This document shows, in pieces, positions 17,415 through 24,632 of a stretch of DNA of 64,000 nt. The position numbers and the translations under genes were made by a program. A model generated the notes under the pieces. It was not told the DNA's origin. It saw nothing but the letters and a program-made list of their open reading frames with translations, and did no database searches. Numbering within the stretch: position 1 is the first letter of the stretch; each line of letters starts with the position of its first letter. The stretch comes from Pseudomonas fluorescens (GTDB taxonomy: Bacteria; Pseudomonadota; Gammaproteobacteria; Pseudomonadales; Pseudomonadaceae): assembly GCF_000802965.1 (NCBI RefSeq), contig NZ_JSAK01000001.1, forward strand, positions 124,001 through 188,000, given 5' to 3'.

Positions 17415-18634
17415 AATGTCGCCACTGTTGTGAGCCGCTGCAGCGTACTTTTCTGGACCTGGGTTATGCTCCACCGTCCAATTCGTACCTCAGCGAGGCG
17501 GAGTTGAGCGCCCCGGAGATCTACTTTCCACTCAAATTGAAAGTGTGCGAGAACTGCTGGTTGGTGCAGACCGAGGATTACGCTCAGGCAGATCTGTTTT
17601 TTTCCAAGGATTACGCCTACTTCTCGTCCACTTCGACCAGTTGGCTCGAACATGCGGCTGCTTATTCGAAGGCTATGATCGAGCGCTTGGGCCTCGGAAC
17701 TGACAGCTTCGTCATTGAAGTGGCTTCAAATGACGGTTACCTGCTGAAGAATTTTCTGGCCGCCGATATCCCGTGCCTTGGTGTTGAGCCAACCGCCAGC
17801 ACGGCCGCTGCTGCGGAAAAAATCGGTATTCCAGTGTTGCGTGAGTTTTTCGGTGAGGAACTGGGCAAGCGGCTGGGGAAAGAGGGCCGACAGGCCGATC
17901 TGATTGCCGGCAACAATGTTTTTGCCCATGTGCCGGATATCAATGACTTCACTCGTGGCTTGAAAGCGGCTCTGAAACCGGGGGGAACCATTACGCTTGA
18001 GTTCCCGCATCTCATGCGTCTGATCCAGCATACCCAGTTCGACACTGTGTATCACGAGCACTTTTCCTATTTGTCGCTCTACACGGTAAACCGGATTTTT
18101 GCGCAGGCTGGTCTGCGGGTCGGTGATGTTGAAGAGTTGCCGACCCATGGGGGTAGCCTGCGTGTCTACGGCTGCCATGCTGAGGACAGTCGCAGTGACG
18201 GCCCTGGCGTTGCTCGTCTTCTGAATGCCGAGTTAGAGTTCGGGCTGCGGGATCTCGAGGTTTATCGAGGTTTTCAAGTGAGGGCCGATGAAGTCAAGAA
18301 TGGTCTGCTCAGTTTCCTGATCGAGCAGAAGCGCGCGGGCAAGCAGGTCGTGGCGTATGGTGCTGCTGCCAAGGGCAACACGCTGTTGAACTATGCAGGC
18401 GTCAAACCAGATCTCCTGGCCTATGTGTGTGATGCTGCGCCGTCCAAGCAAGGTAAATACCTTCCCGGGAGCCATATCCCGGTTTACTCGCCACAGAAAC
18501 TGAAAGAAACCCAACCCGACACCGTGGTGATTCTGCCCTGGAACATCGCCGACGAAGTGATCAGGCATCACGGCTACGTCAGAGAATGGGGCGGACAGTT
18601 TGTCAAAGCTGTTCCCGCGCTGGAGGTCGAATGA
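17411..18634 (+). CDS. SAM-dependent sugar C-methyltransferase (TylC3/NovU type)
   Basis: 407 residues in the three-part layout of NDP-hexose C-methyltransferases: an N-terminal zinc motif (CRHCCEPL...CENCWLVQ), a class I SAM domain with VIEVASNDGYLLKNF and ITLEFPHL, then YHEHFSYLSL and a C-terminal Rossmann-like domain (VVAYGAAAKGNTLLNYAG). Relatives place a methyl branch on C3 of a 4-keto-6-deoxyhexose. Following rfbFG and the epimerase, it predicts a C-methyl-branched CDP sugar. Overlaps both neighbours by 4 bases. Confidence 0.88.
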   Translation: MKCRHCCEPLQRTFLDLGYAPPSNSYLSEAELSAPEIYFPLKLKVCENCWLVQTEDYAQADLFFSKDYAYFSSTSTSWLEHAAAYSKAMIERLGLGTDSFVIEVASNDGYLLKNFLAADIPCLGVEPTASTAAAAEKIGIPVLREFFGEELGKRLGKEGRQADLIAGNNVFAHVPDINDFTRGLKAALKPGGTITLEFPHLMRLIQHTQFDTVYHEHFSYLSLYTVNRIFAQAGLRVGDVEELPTHGGSLRVYGCHAEDSRSDGPGVARLLNAELEFGLRDLEVYRGFQVRADEVKNGLLSFLIEQKRAGKQVVAYGAAAKGNTLLNYAGVKPDLLAYVCDAAPSKQGKYLPGSHIPVYSPQKLKETQPDTVVILPWNIADEVIRHHGYVREWGGQFVKAVPALEVE

Positions 18635-19731
18635 GCGAGCGGATTTTCTACACCAAGCCTTCGATTACCGAACTGGAAGTCGAGTACGCCACTGACGCGG
18701 CCAGAAATGGTTGGGGCGACAAGTGCTACGAATATATTGTGCGTTTCGAGAATGCATTCAAGGCCCACCTCGGCGTTGAGTATGCGATTGCCACATCGAG
18801 CTGTACGGGGGCCCTGCACATGGGCATGGCGGCCTTGGGCATAGGGCCAGGTGACGAAGTGATCATGGCGGACACCAACTGGATCGCCACCGTTTCCCCG
18901 GTCGAGCATCTGGGTGCTACGCCCGTATTCGTCGATATTCTTCCCGACACCTGGTGCCTTGACCCCGAGCAGGTCGAATCAGCCATCACCGCTAAAACCA
19001 AAGCCATTGTCGCGGTACACCTGTACGGTAATCTCTGCGATATGGATCGCCTGCTGGAGATCGGCGAGCGTCATGGTATTCCCGTGATCGAGGACGCGGC
19101 CGAGGCGATCGGTTCTCAGTATCACGGCAAGCGGGCTGGCAGCATGGGGGCTTTTGGCAGCTTTTCTTTCCATGGCACCAAAACCCTGACGACGGGCGAA
19201 GGTGGCATGTTCGTCACCAACGATGCCACCCTCTACGAGAAAGTACTGACACTTTCGAACCATGGCAGGGCCAGAGGGCAGACCAAGCAGTTCTGGCCGG
19301 ACGTAGTTGGCTTCAAATACAAGATGTCGAATATTCAGGCGGCGATCGGATGTGCGCAAACGGAGCGCATTGACGACTTGATCCGGCGCAAGCAGGAGAT
19401 CATGAGTCTCTATCGGGAAGGGTTGAAGGCCTACTCGGGCATTGCACTCAATGCGCAGCCTGAAGGAGTGATTATTGGCGCGTGGATGCCAACAGTCGTA
19501 TTTGCAGAGCATACCGGGATGACCCGTGAGCGTTTGCAGGCGGCTTTTCAGGCAGCCAATATCGACGCTCGGGTATTTTTTCACCCGCTGTCCAGCTTAC
19601 CGATGTTCGAACCGCGGGCTGAGAATGTGAACGCTTATTCCATTGTGCGTCGTGCAATGAATCTGCCGAGTTATCACGACCTGACCGCTGTTGAACTAGA
19701 GCGGGTGTGTTCGGTTTTTTCGACATTGTAA
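18631..19731 (+). CDS. DegT/DnrJ/EryC1 sugar aminotransferase (perosamine-synthase-like)
   Basis: 366 residues. PLP lysine Lys184 in SFHGTKTLTTGEGGMFVT, plus the ATSSCTGALHMGMAALGIGPGDEV and VIEDAAEAIGSQYHGKRAG segments of the family. The His-Gly-Thr-Lys context resembles GDP-perosamine synthase, which aminates C4 of a 4-keto-6-deoxy sugar; here the CDP-4-keto sugar is the likely substrate. Start at 18631 (ATGA overlap, GGAGG upstream) because the family sequence begins there; an upstream GTG at 18586 lies inside the preceding gene. Confidence 0.9.
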   Translation: MSERIFYTKPSITELEVEYATDAARNGWGDKCYEYIVRFENAFKAHLGVEYAIATSSCTGALHMGMAALGIGPGDEVIMADTNWIATVSPVEHLGATPVFVDILPDTWCLDPEQVESAITAKTKAIVAVHLYGNLCDMDRLLEIGERHGIPVIEDAAEAIGSQYHGKRAGSMGAFGSFSFHGTKTLTTGEGGMFVTNDATLYEKVLTLSNHGRARGQTKQFWPDVVGFKYKMSNIQAAIGCAQTERIDDLIRRKQEIMSLYREGLKAYSGIALNAQPEGVIIGAWMPTVVFAEHTGMTRERLQAAFQAANIDARVFFHPLSSLPMFEPRAENVNAYSIVRRAMNLPSYHDLTAVELERVCSVFSTL

Positions 19732-19779
19732 TGTCTTCAAATTGGTCGAGTATTCGTAGACCCTGATCCAGAGCGCGCC

Positions 19780-20622
19780 ATGAATAAATACTTGAGGCCA
19801 GAGCAGATTACCGAGTTTGAACGCAATGGCGTTTTAATTATTCGGAATTTTTATAACGAGTTCGACATTGGGGCGGTTCAGCGCGGAATCCACGATGTCA
19901 TTGGTCAGGTCATGTTCAAGTACGGTATTGCCGATCTGAGAGGCGCTTATAACCCGTTGGAGTTCGACAAGGGTTATCTGGACCTGATCAAAATAAATCG
20001 CTGCTGGGGCGGCGAGATCTATGATGCGGTGAAACAAATTCCTGCCTTCATGCGACTGGTTGCACATCCTCGGCACGAGTCGTTATTTTCGGAACTGAGG
20101 CTAGGGTCTATTCCAGGTATTGCGGCGGGGGGATACGGTATTCGTATCGATTGCCCTTTCGAGGACAAATACCGTGCGATGTGGCATCAGGAATACCCCG
20201 CTCAGCTGCGAAGTGTGGATGGCCTGGTTTTCTGGAGCCCACTACTCGATGTGACCGAGGCGCTGGGGCCGGTAGTGTTCTGCCCTGAGTCGCATAAGCT
20301 GGGACCGTTGCCTGTTTGTAATGCCGACCCCGAGGGCGCAGGGCGTTCCGGTGCTTACGCGTTGATGATTAAAGACGAGCAACGGTACCTGGAAAAGTAC
20401 AGCAAAATCGCGCCTCTGACTTCTCCGGGTGATCTGGTCATCATCGATTTCATGCTTTTGCATTGCTCTGGTTATAACAAGAGTGATCGGGCGCGCTGGT
20501 CCATGCAGTTCAGATACTTCAATTTTGCAGATCCCGTCGGCCGTTCACACGGCTGGAAAGGGTCGTATGCAGCCGGCGTTGATTTTCGCGCCGTACATCC
20601 AGAGTTATTTCACGCGGAGTAA
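19780..20622 (+). CDS. Phytanoyl-CoA dioxygenase (PhyH) family oxygenase
   Basis: 280 residues of the PhyH family of Fe(II)/2-oxoglutarate oxygenases. The metal triad is visible as His136-x-Glu138 in WHQEYP and His228 in LLHCSGYNKSD, with a following Arg (RARWSMQFRYF) for 2-oxoglutarate. Such enzymes hydroxylate small molecules; the location suggests hydroxylation of the sugar or of its acyl group. This is AT-richer than the flagellar genes. A 48-base gap before it is the largest inside the island. Confidence 0.85.
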   Translation: MNKYLRPEQITEFERNGVLIIRNFYNEFDIGAVQRGIHDVIGQVMFKYGIADLRGAYNPLEFDKGYLDLIKINRCWGGEIYDAVKQIPAFMRLVAHPRHESLFSELRLGSIPGIAAGGYGIRIDCPFEDKYRAMWHQEYPAQLRSVDGLVFWSPLLDVTEALGPVVFCPESHKLGPLPVCNADPEGAGRSGAYALMIKDEQRYLEKYSKIAPLTSPGDLVIIDFMLLHCSGYNKSDRARWSMQFRYFNFADPVGRSHGWKGSYAAGVDFRAVHPELFHAE

Positions 20623-20625
20623 AAA

Positions 20626-21780
20626 ATGATGCACTGCAATGTTTGTCTCACTGAAATCGAGAAGCCTGTCTATGTGGCTAACTCGAATCAGTCCCTGACT
20701 TCGCTGTGTGAACTTCGCGATGGACAAGTGAATGTGTGGTCGTGCCCGGTGTGCTCGCATCTGCGTAGCGAGGCCTTCGCCGACACCGTTGCTTATTATG
20801 AGTCCGATTACAAGATTCTTCTGAGTGACGAAGAAGAAGATCAGATTTACGAAGTAAAAGAAGGTGAGATTGTCTATCGGACGGATCATCAGATAACAAC
20901 TTTGCTGCATAAATTGAATTTGCCCGCTGGCGCTACGGTTTTGGACTATGGCTGCGCCAAGGCCTCTACCCTCAAGAAGTTGGGCGCGGTACGTACTGAT
21001 TTGAATATCCATTTATTCGATGTCAGTTCCATGTACAAAGAGTATTGGAATAAATTCGTCAGTGCCGATAAGTACGCGATTCACACCACACCTGAATCCT
21101 GGGCATCCAGCTTTGACGTCCTGACCTCCTTCTTCGCCCTCGAGCATATCCCTGAGCCGATCGATACCGTGAAAAAGGTTCATGCCTTGCTCAAGGACGA
21201 TGGTGTGTTTTATGGCATTGTTCCCGATACCTTCGGCAACGTTGCGGACTTTGTAGTGATTGACCATGTCAACCACTTCACTGCTCCTTCACTAGCTTAC
21301 CTGCTTGATACTGCCGGGTTCACCGATATTCAGATCGACGATGCCGTACACCGCGGCGCTCTTGTATTTACCGCTCGTAAAGGCGTTCAGAGCTCAGCAG
21401 GGTTCAACGTAGCCGAAACCATCGCACGATCAGAAGAACTGGCTCGTTATTGGGAGGCTGTTAACCAGCGTATCTCCCATACTTCGCTAGCTTATGCAGG
21501 TGTCACCAAGGCCATTTACGGCTCTGGCTTCTATGGCGCCTATATCGCCAGCGCAATGAATGACTTTGATGGTGTTGCCTGCTTTTTGGACGCTAGTCCT
21601 TTCCAGCAAGGAAAAGAGCTGCTTGGCAAGCCGATACTTTCTCCTCAGTCGCTTCCGCAAGACGTGAAGGTACTTTACGTGGGCTTGAACCCCAGCATTG
21701 CTCGCACCGTCATGGATGACATGCACTGGCTGCAAGACCGAGACATCTCCTTGGTGTTCCTTGATGAGCAGCTTGTATGA
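20626..21780 (+). CDS. Class I SAM methyltransferase with N-terminal zinc motif and C-terminal Rossmann domain
   Basis: 384 residues: two CxxC pairs at the N-terminus (CNVCL, CPVCSHLRSE), a SAM-binding core (ATVLDYGCAKASTLKKLG, DVLTSFFALEHIPEP) and a C-terminal nucleotide-binding-like domain (KAIYGSGFYGAYIASAM). The layout parallels the C-methyltransferase at 17411 but the sequence is clearly different, so it may act on a different position or on oxygen. Begins three bases after the PhyH gene and overlaps the GNAT gene by 4. An in-frame second ATG (20629) is equally possible as start. Confidence 0.82.
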   Translation: MMHCNVCLTEIEKPVYVANSNQSLTSLCELRDGQVNVWSCPVCSHLRSEAFADTVAYYESDYKILLSDEEEDQIYEVKEGEIVYRTDHQITTLLHKLNLPAGATVLDYGCAKASTLKKLGAVRTDLNIHLFDVSSMYKEYWNKFVSADKYAIHTTPESWASSFDVLTSFFALEHIPEPIDTVKKVHALLKDDGVFYGIVPDTFGNVADFVVIDHVNHFTAPSLAYLLDTAGFTDIQIDDAVHRGALVFTARKGVQSSAGFNVAETIARSEELARYWEAVNQRISHTSLAYAGVTKAIYGSGFYGAYIASAMNDFDGVACFLDASPFQQGKELLGKPILSPQSLPQDVKVLYVGLNPSIARTVMDDMHWLQDRDISLVFLDEQLV

Positions 21781-22289
21781 TCACTGGGGAAAACGTTCTG
21801 CTACGTAGCTGGAAAGAGGGCGATCTCGCGCTACTCCGGAACATGCGTAATGACGTTTCGTTGCAAGCTCAGTTGCTGGCACGCCCGCGGGGCAGCGATG
21901 AAAACCAGGTGCGTGAATGGCTGAAAAGTTTTTCGGCGGCCTCCGATAGTTTCATTTTCATTCTGGCGGATCCTGCCGATGACACGGCCTTGGGGTTTTT
22001 ACAGTTTAAAAACACCGATTTTGTCAGTCGAAATACAGAGCTGGGTATCTGCTTGGCTTCCAGTGCCCAAGGGCGTGGTATCGGCGTAGAGGTGCTTGCC
22101 CTGGCCTGCGCGTATATGCGTGATACTTGGGGGCTAGGCAAAGTTTGGCTGAAAGTCAGAGATGACAATACTGCAGCAATAAAGTGTTATGAAAAAGCTG
22201 GCTTCAAGCACTGTGGAAAGCTCTCGAGTCACGTATTCATTTCAGGGGCTTGGCATGATGTAGCGCTTATGGAACTCTTTTTGAGTTAA
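21777..22289 (+). CDS. GNAT family N-acetyltransferase
   Basis: 170 residues resembling RimJ/RimL-type GNATs: LRSWKEGDLALLRNMRND at the start, ELGICLASSAQGRGIGVEVLALACAYM (acetyl-CoA loop Q-x-R-G-x-G), and NTAAIKCYEKAGFKHCGK near the end. Behind an aminotransferase in a sugar island, the simplest role is N-acylation of the amino sugar. Overlaps its neighbour by 4 bases; GC content is visibly lower than in the flagellar half. Confidence 0.85.
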   Translation: MITGENVLLRSWKEGDLALLRNMRNDVSLQAQLLARPRGSDENQVREWLKSFSAASDSFIFILADPADDTALGFLQFKNTDFVSRNTELGICLASSAQGRGIGVEVLALACAYMRDTWGLGKVWLKVRDDNTAAIKCYEKAGFKHCGKLSSHVFISGAWHDVALMELFLS

Positions 22290-22296
22290 GTGAATT

Positions 22297-23019
22297 ATGA
22301 ATATCGTCATTTCACAATCGATGCTTTTTCCATGGGTAGGCCTCCTGGAACAAGTACGCCTGGCCAACGTTTTTGTTCATTACGATGACGTACAGTTTTC
22401 CAAAGGCAGCTTTGTCAATCGCGTACAAATCAAGACACCTCAGGGTATGCGTTGGATGACGGTCCCTTTAGTGGACCTGCATCTGGGTCAAAAGATAAAT
22501 GAAGTTCAGGTACCTCCCACTTCGACATGGCGAGAAACACACATGGCGTTGCTGGAAAACAGCTTTGCGAGCACTCCATTTCGTCAGGATGCCCTTGAAC
22601 TCGTTGCGAATGTCTATGCTGGCGATTATGAAAATGTCGGAGCGCTGGCTCGTGCGTCGTTGATGGCGCTGGTCGAGTATTTTGGCTTGGATATCAACTG
22701 TCGTTTTATCGATGTGCAGTCGCTGGATGTTCCGGGAAGTAGCAGTGATCGTGTCCTTTCAGTCGTGAAGCGCCTGGAAGGGGACAAATACATCACCGGT
22801 CATGGCGCCGGACGTTACCTCGATCACGAGTTATTCGAGCGTTCGGACGTTGCCGTCGAATATATGGCCTATAACTGCACGCCTTACCCCCAAGCCCATG
22901 GCGATTTTACGCCCTATGTTTCCGCCCTGGATCTGGTGGCGAACTGTGGCAAGCTCGGGCTTGAGTTTATAAATTCTGGAACTACAGATTGGAGAAGCTT
23001 TAAAAATGAATCCGCATGA
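22297..23019 (+). CDS. WbqC-like family protein
   Basis: 240 residues with the WbqC (PF08889) pattern: MNIVISQSMLFPWVGLLEQ, FVHYDDVQFSKGSFVNRVQIKT, WMTVPL, ITGHGAGRYLD and VSALDLVANCG. WbqC-like genes occur in O-antigen and flagellin-glycan loci; their biochemical role is poorly defined, although the family has been linked to transfer of acyl or amino acid groups on sugars. Located directly after the GNAT gene and overlapping the last island gene by 14 bases. Confidence 0.85.
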   Translation: MNIVISQSMLFPWVGLLEQVRLANVFVHYDDVQFSKGSFVNRVQIKTPQGMRWMTVPLVDLHLGQKINEVQVPPTSTWRETHMALLENSFASTPFRQDALELVANVYAGDYENVGALARASLMALVEYFGLDINCRFIDVQSLDVPGSSSDRVLSVVKRLEGDKYITGHGAGRYLDHELFERSDVAVEYMAYNCTPYPQAHGDFTPYVSALDLVANCGKLGLEFINSGTTDWRSFKNESA

Positions 23020-23785
23020 GCAGTTTCGTCAGGAAGTCGCAGAAAACATTGAAGCGCTGGGGGCTGACACCGATCTGCAAGCGTTGTCTCGTGTTTGGGT
23101 TCGCGAGATCAGCCGGCACAAATGGGCCTATAACTTTTCCTGGTTCGGTCGTCCAGCGATTCAATTCCCTAACGACACTTGGGCAATGCAGGAACTGATC
23201 TGGGACATCAAACCGGATCTGATCATCGAGACCGGCATCGCCCACGGCGGGTCATTGATTTTTAGTGCTTCGATGCTGGCGATGCTCGACTATTGCGAGG
23301 CTGTTGAACAAGGCAAGAGCCTCGATCCGCGTGCAAGTAAGCGCCGTGTACTTGGTATCGATATCGATATCCGTCAGCATAACCATGATGCGATTAAAGC
23401 TCATCCGATGTCGCATATGATTGAAATGGTTCAGGGCTCGAGTATCGATAATAATACGATTTCAAAAGTCCGGGAGTTTGCCAAAGACTACAAGCGCATC
23501 TTGGTCTGCCTGGATTCAAACCATACCCATGATCATGTGTTGGCGGAGCTTGAGGCTTATGCCGATCTTGTCAGCGTTGACAGTTATTGCGTGGTGTTTG
23601 ATACCTTGATCGAAGACATGCCTGTCGATCTGATCCAGGAGCGTCCATGGGGTCCAGGGAACAGCCCGAAAAGCGCAGTTAAAGAATACTTGAAGCAACA
23701 TGCTGAATTTGAAATCGACAAAAAAATTGATCATAAACTCCAGATCAGCGTGGCGCCTGATGGTTTCTTGAAGCGCGTAAGTTAA
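23006..23785 (+). CDS. CmcI-like (cephalosporin hydroxylase family) methyltransferase
   Basis: 259 residues of the CmcI/rhamnosyl O-methyltransferase family: WQELIWDIKPDLI-type segment (here MQELIWDIKPDLIIETGIAHGG), VLGIDIDIRQHNHDAI, LVCLDSNHTHDHVLAELEAY and ERPWGPGNSPKSAVKEYLK. Despite the family name, members are SAM-dependent, metal-linked O-methyltransferases, several of them acting on sugars. Last gene of the island; no glycosyltransferase follows. It overlaps the WbqC gene by 14 bases, so translation is coupled. Confidence 0.85.
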   Translation: MNPHEQFRQEVAENIEALGADTDLQALSRVWVREISRHKWAYNFSWFGRPAIQFPNDTWAMQELIWDIKPDLIIETGIAHGGSLIFSASMLAMLDYCEAVEQGKSLDPRASKRRVLGIDIDIRQHNHDAIKAHPMSHMIEMVQGSSIDNNTISKVREFAKDYKRILVCLDSNHTHDHVLAELEAYADLVSVDSYCVVFDTLIEDMPVDLIQERPWGPGNSPKSAVKEYLKQHAEFEIDKKIDHKLQISVAPDGFLKRVS

Positions 23786-23943
23786 GGCTGGTATGGCAGG
23801 ATGCTTCGAAGGAGCTTGATGCCAGTGTTATTGGGCAAGGCTGGGCCGCGGTTCTGGGGCTGGCCTTTGTACATCAAATATACGGGTATTGAGCAACGCC
23901 CCTCATCTTTCGGCTCATCTGCAGCGGAAATTTTATGTTCCGC

Positions 23944-23965
23944 TTCGTAAAAAAATATTTACGAA
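23944..23965. promoter_or_regulatory. PhhR/TyrR-type operator upstream of aroP
   Basis: Perfect palindrome TTCGTAAA-N6-TTTACGAA. It matches the site at 31241-31262 between phhA and phhR in 15 of 16 arm bases with identical spacing. PhhR is a TyrR-like activator/repressor recognising TGTAAA-N6-TTTACA-type sites, so this is a strong candidate for aromatic-amino-acid control of aroP. A short hairpin (AGCGGAA / TTCCGCT, 23923-23944) abuts it on the left. It lies about 670 bases before the aroP start. Confidence 0.75.
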
Positions 23966-24136
23966 TTTCCCGCTTTTCACCCATGGAGTCGATGGACCTT
24001 TAGCCCCGTAAGGAAATCCTGCCGAATTCGCGCCGTCATTGCTGATTGCGAGGCTCTTTCCCGGTTGTTTCGCAGGGCGGGTGAGGGTGTTATGCGCCCA
24101 TGCCTGTCGTGCAGGCCCTAACAACAAGGAGGCGCA

Positions 24137-24274
24137 ATGAACGCCGTGACTGACTTTCTCCGAGGCGACATCGACTTCGCCTTCAGTGACAACCCCTGCG
24201 GGTCTGTCCATTCCTTTGCCGCTATTGAACACCTTCTTGCAAGCCCCGGCCTGACGCTGCGCTATCCGCGCTGA
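24137..24274 (+). CDS. Possible 45-residue small protein in the aroP leader
   Basis: ATG with an ideal AAGGAGG ribosome site four to ten bases upstream, reading MNAVTDFLRGDIDFAFSDNP and ending LASPGLTLRYPR-stop. Phe is frequent (5 of 45). No homologue is recognised. It lies between the PhhR palindrome and a putative sigma-70 promoter. It could be a regulatory leader ORF or a real small protein; the strong ribosome site is the main evidence. Confidence 0.45.
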   Translation: MNAVTDFLRGDIDFAFSDNPCGSVHSFAAIEHLLASPGLTLRYPR

Positions 24275-24285
24275 TCAAGCGATGT

Positions 24286-24314
24286 CTGGCAGCAGGCGGT
24301 TACGGGTGTACAAT
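24286..24314 (+). promoter_or_regulatory. Putative sigma-70 promoter for aroP
   Basis: CTGGCA (24286-24291), 17-base spacer, TACAAT (24309-24314). Transcripts from here would have a leader of about 310 bases before aroP, including the short Trp-containing reading frame at 24510. Confidence 0.5.
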
Positions 24315-24509
24315 GCGCGGCGTTTTAACTGTGACTCAACTGCGTATCCGCGCATTTTGCGCCTGTCGGCTGTCATGACTCGTTTGCTTCCAGCATTCAG
24401 TTCGATTGCCCAAGGCCAATAAACTCAAGGCTATCCGCCTTGTTCACTCCGCCGCGTCACGAGCGTGTCGGGTTCGATTTCGTCACAGATAAAAACAAGC
24501 AGGTGACGC

Positions 24510-24572
24510 ATGACCGTTGTAAATACGCTGAACTCCTGGTGCCTGCGCTGGGGTTTGATCGGTGCCGCTTAA
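24510..24572 (+). CDS. Candidate 20-residue leader peptide with two Trp codons
   Basis: ATG...TAA encoding MTVVNTLNSWCLRWGLIGAA, with CAGGTGAC as ribosome site just upstream and ending 60 bases before the aroP start. Trp10 and Trp14 in so short a peptide directly upstream of an aromatic amino acid permease suggest a translation-sensing leader. No clear terminator/antiterminator pair is seen, so a TnaC-like arrest or Rho-dependent mechanism would be needed. Function is inference. Confidence 0.45.
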   Translation: MTVVNTLNSWCLRWGLIGAA

Positions 24573-24632
24573 TGCCGTTTCCAAGCAGCAACGTCTACTG
24601 AACATCATCAAACCTTGCGTGAGACCCTTTTC

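Noticed and set aside
15020-23785. Calling the island an O-antigen gene cluster
   Set aside because: No glycosyltransferase, wzx, wzy or wzz gene is present in the window, so only nucleotide-sugar synthesis and modification can be supported.
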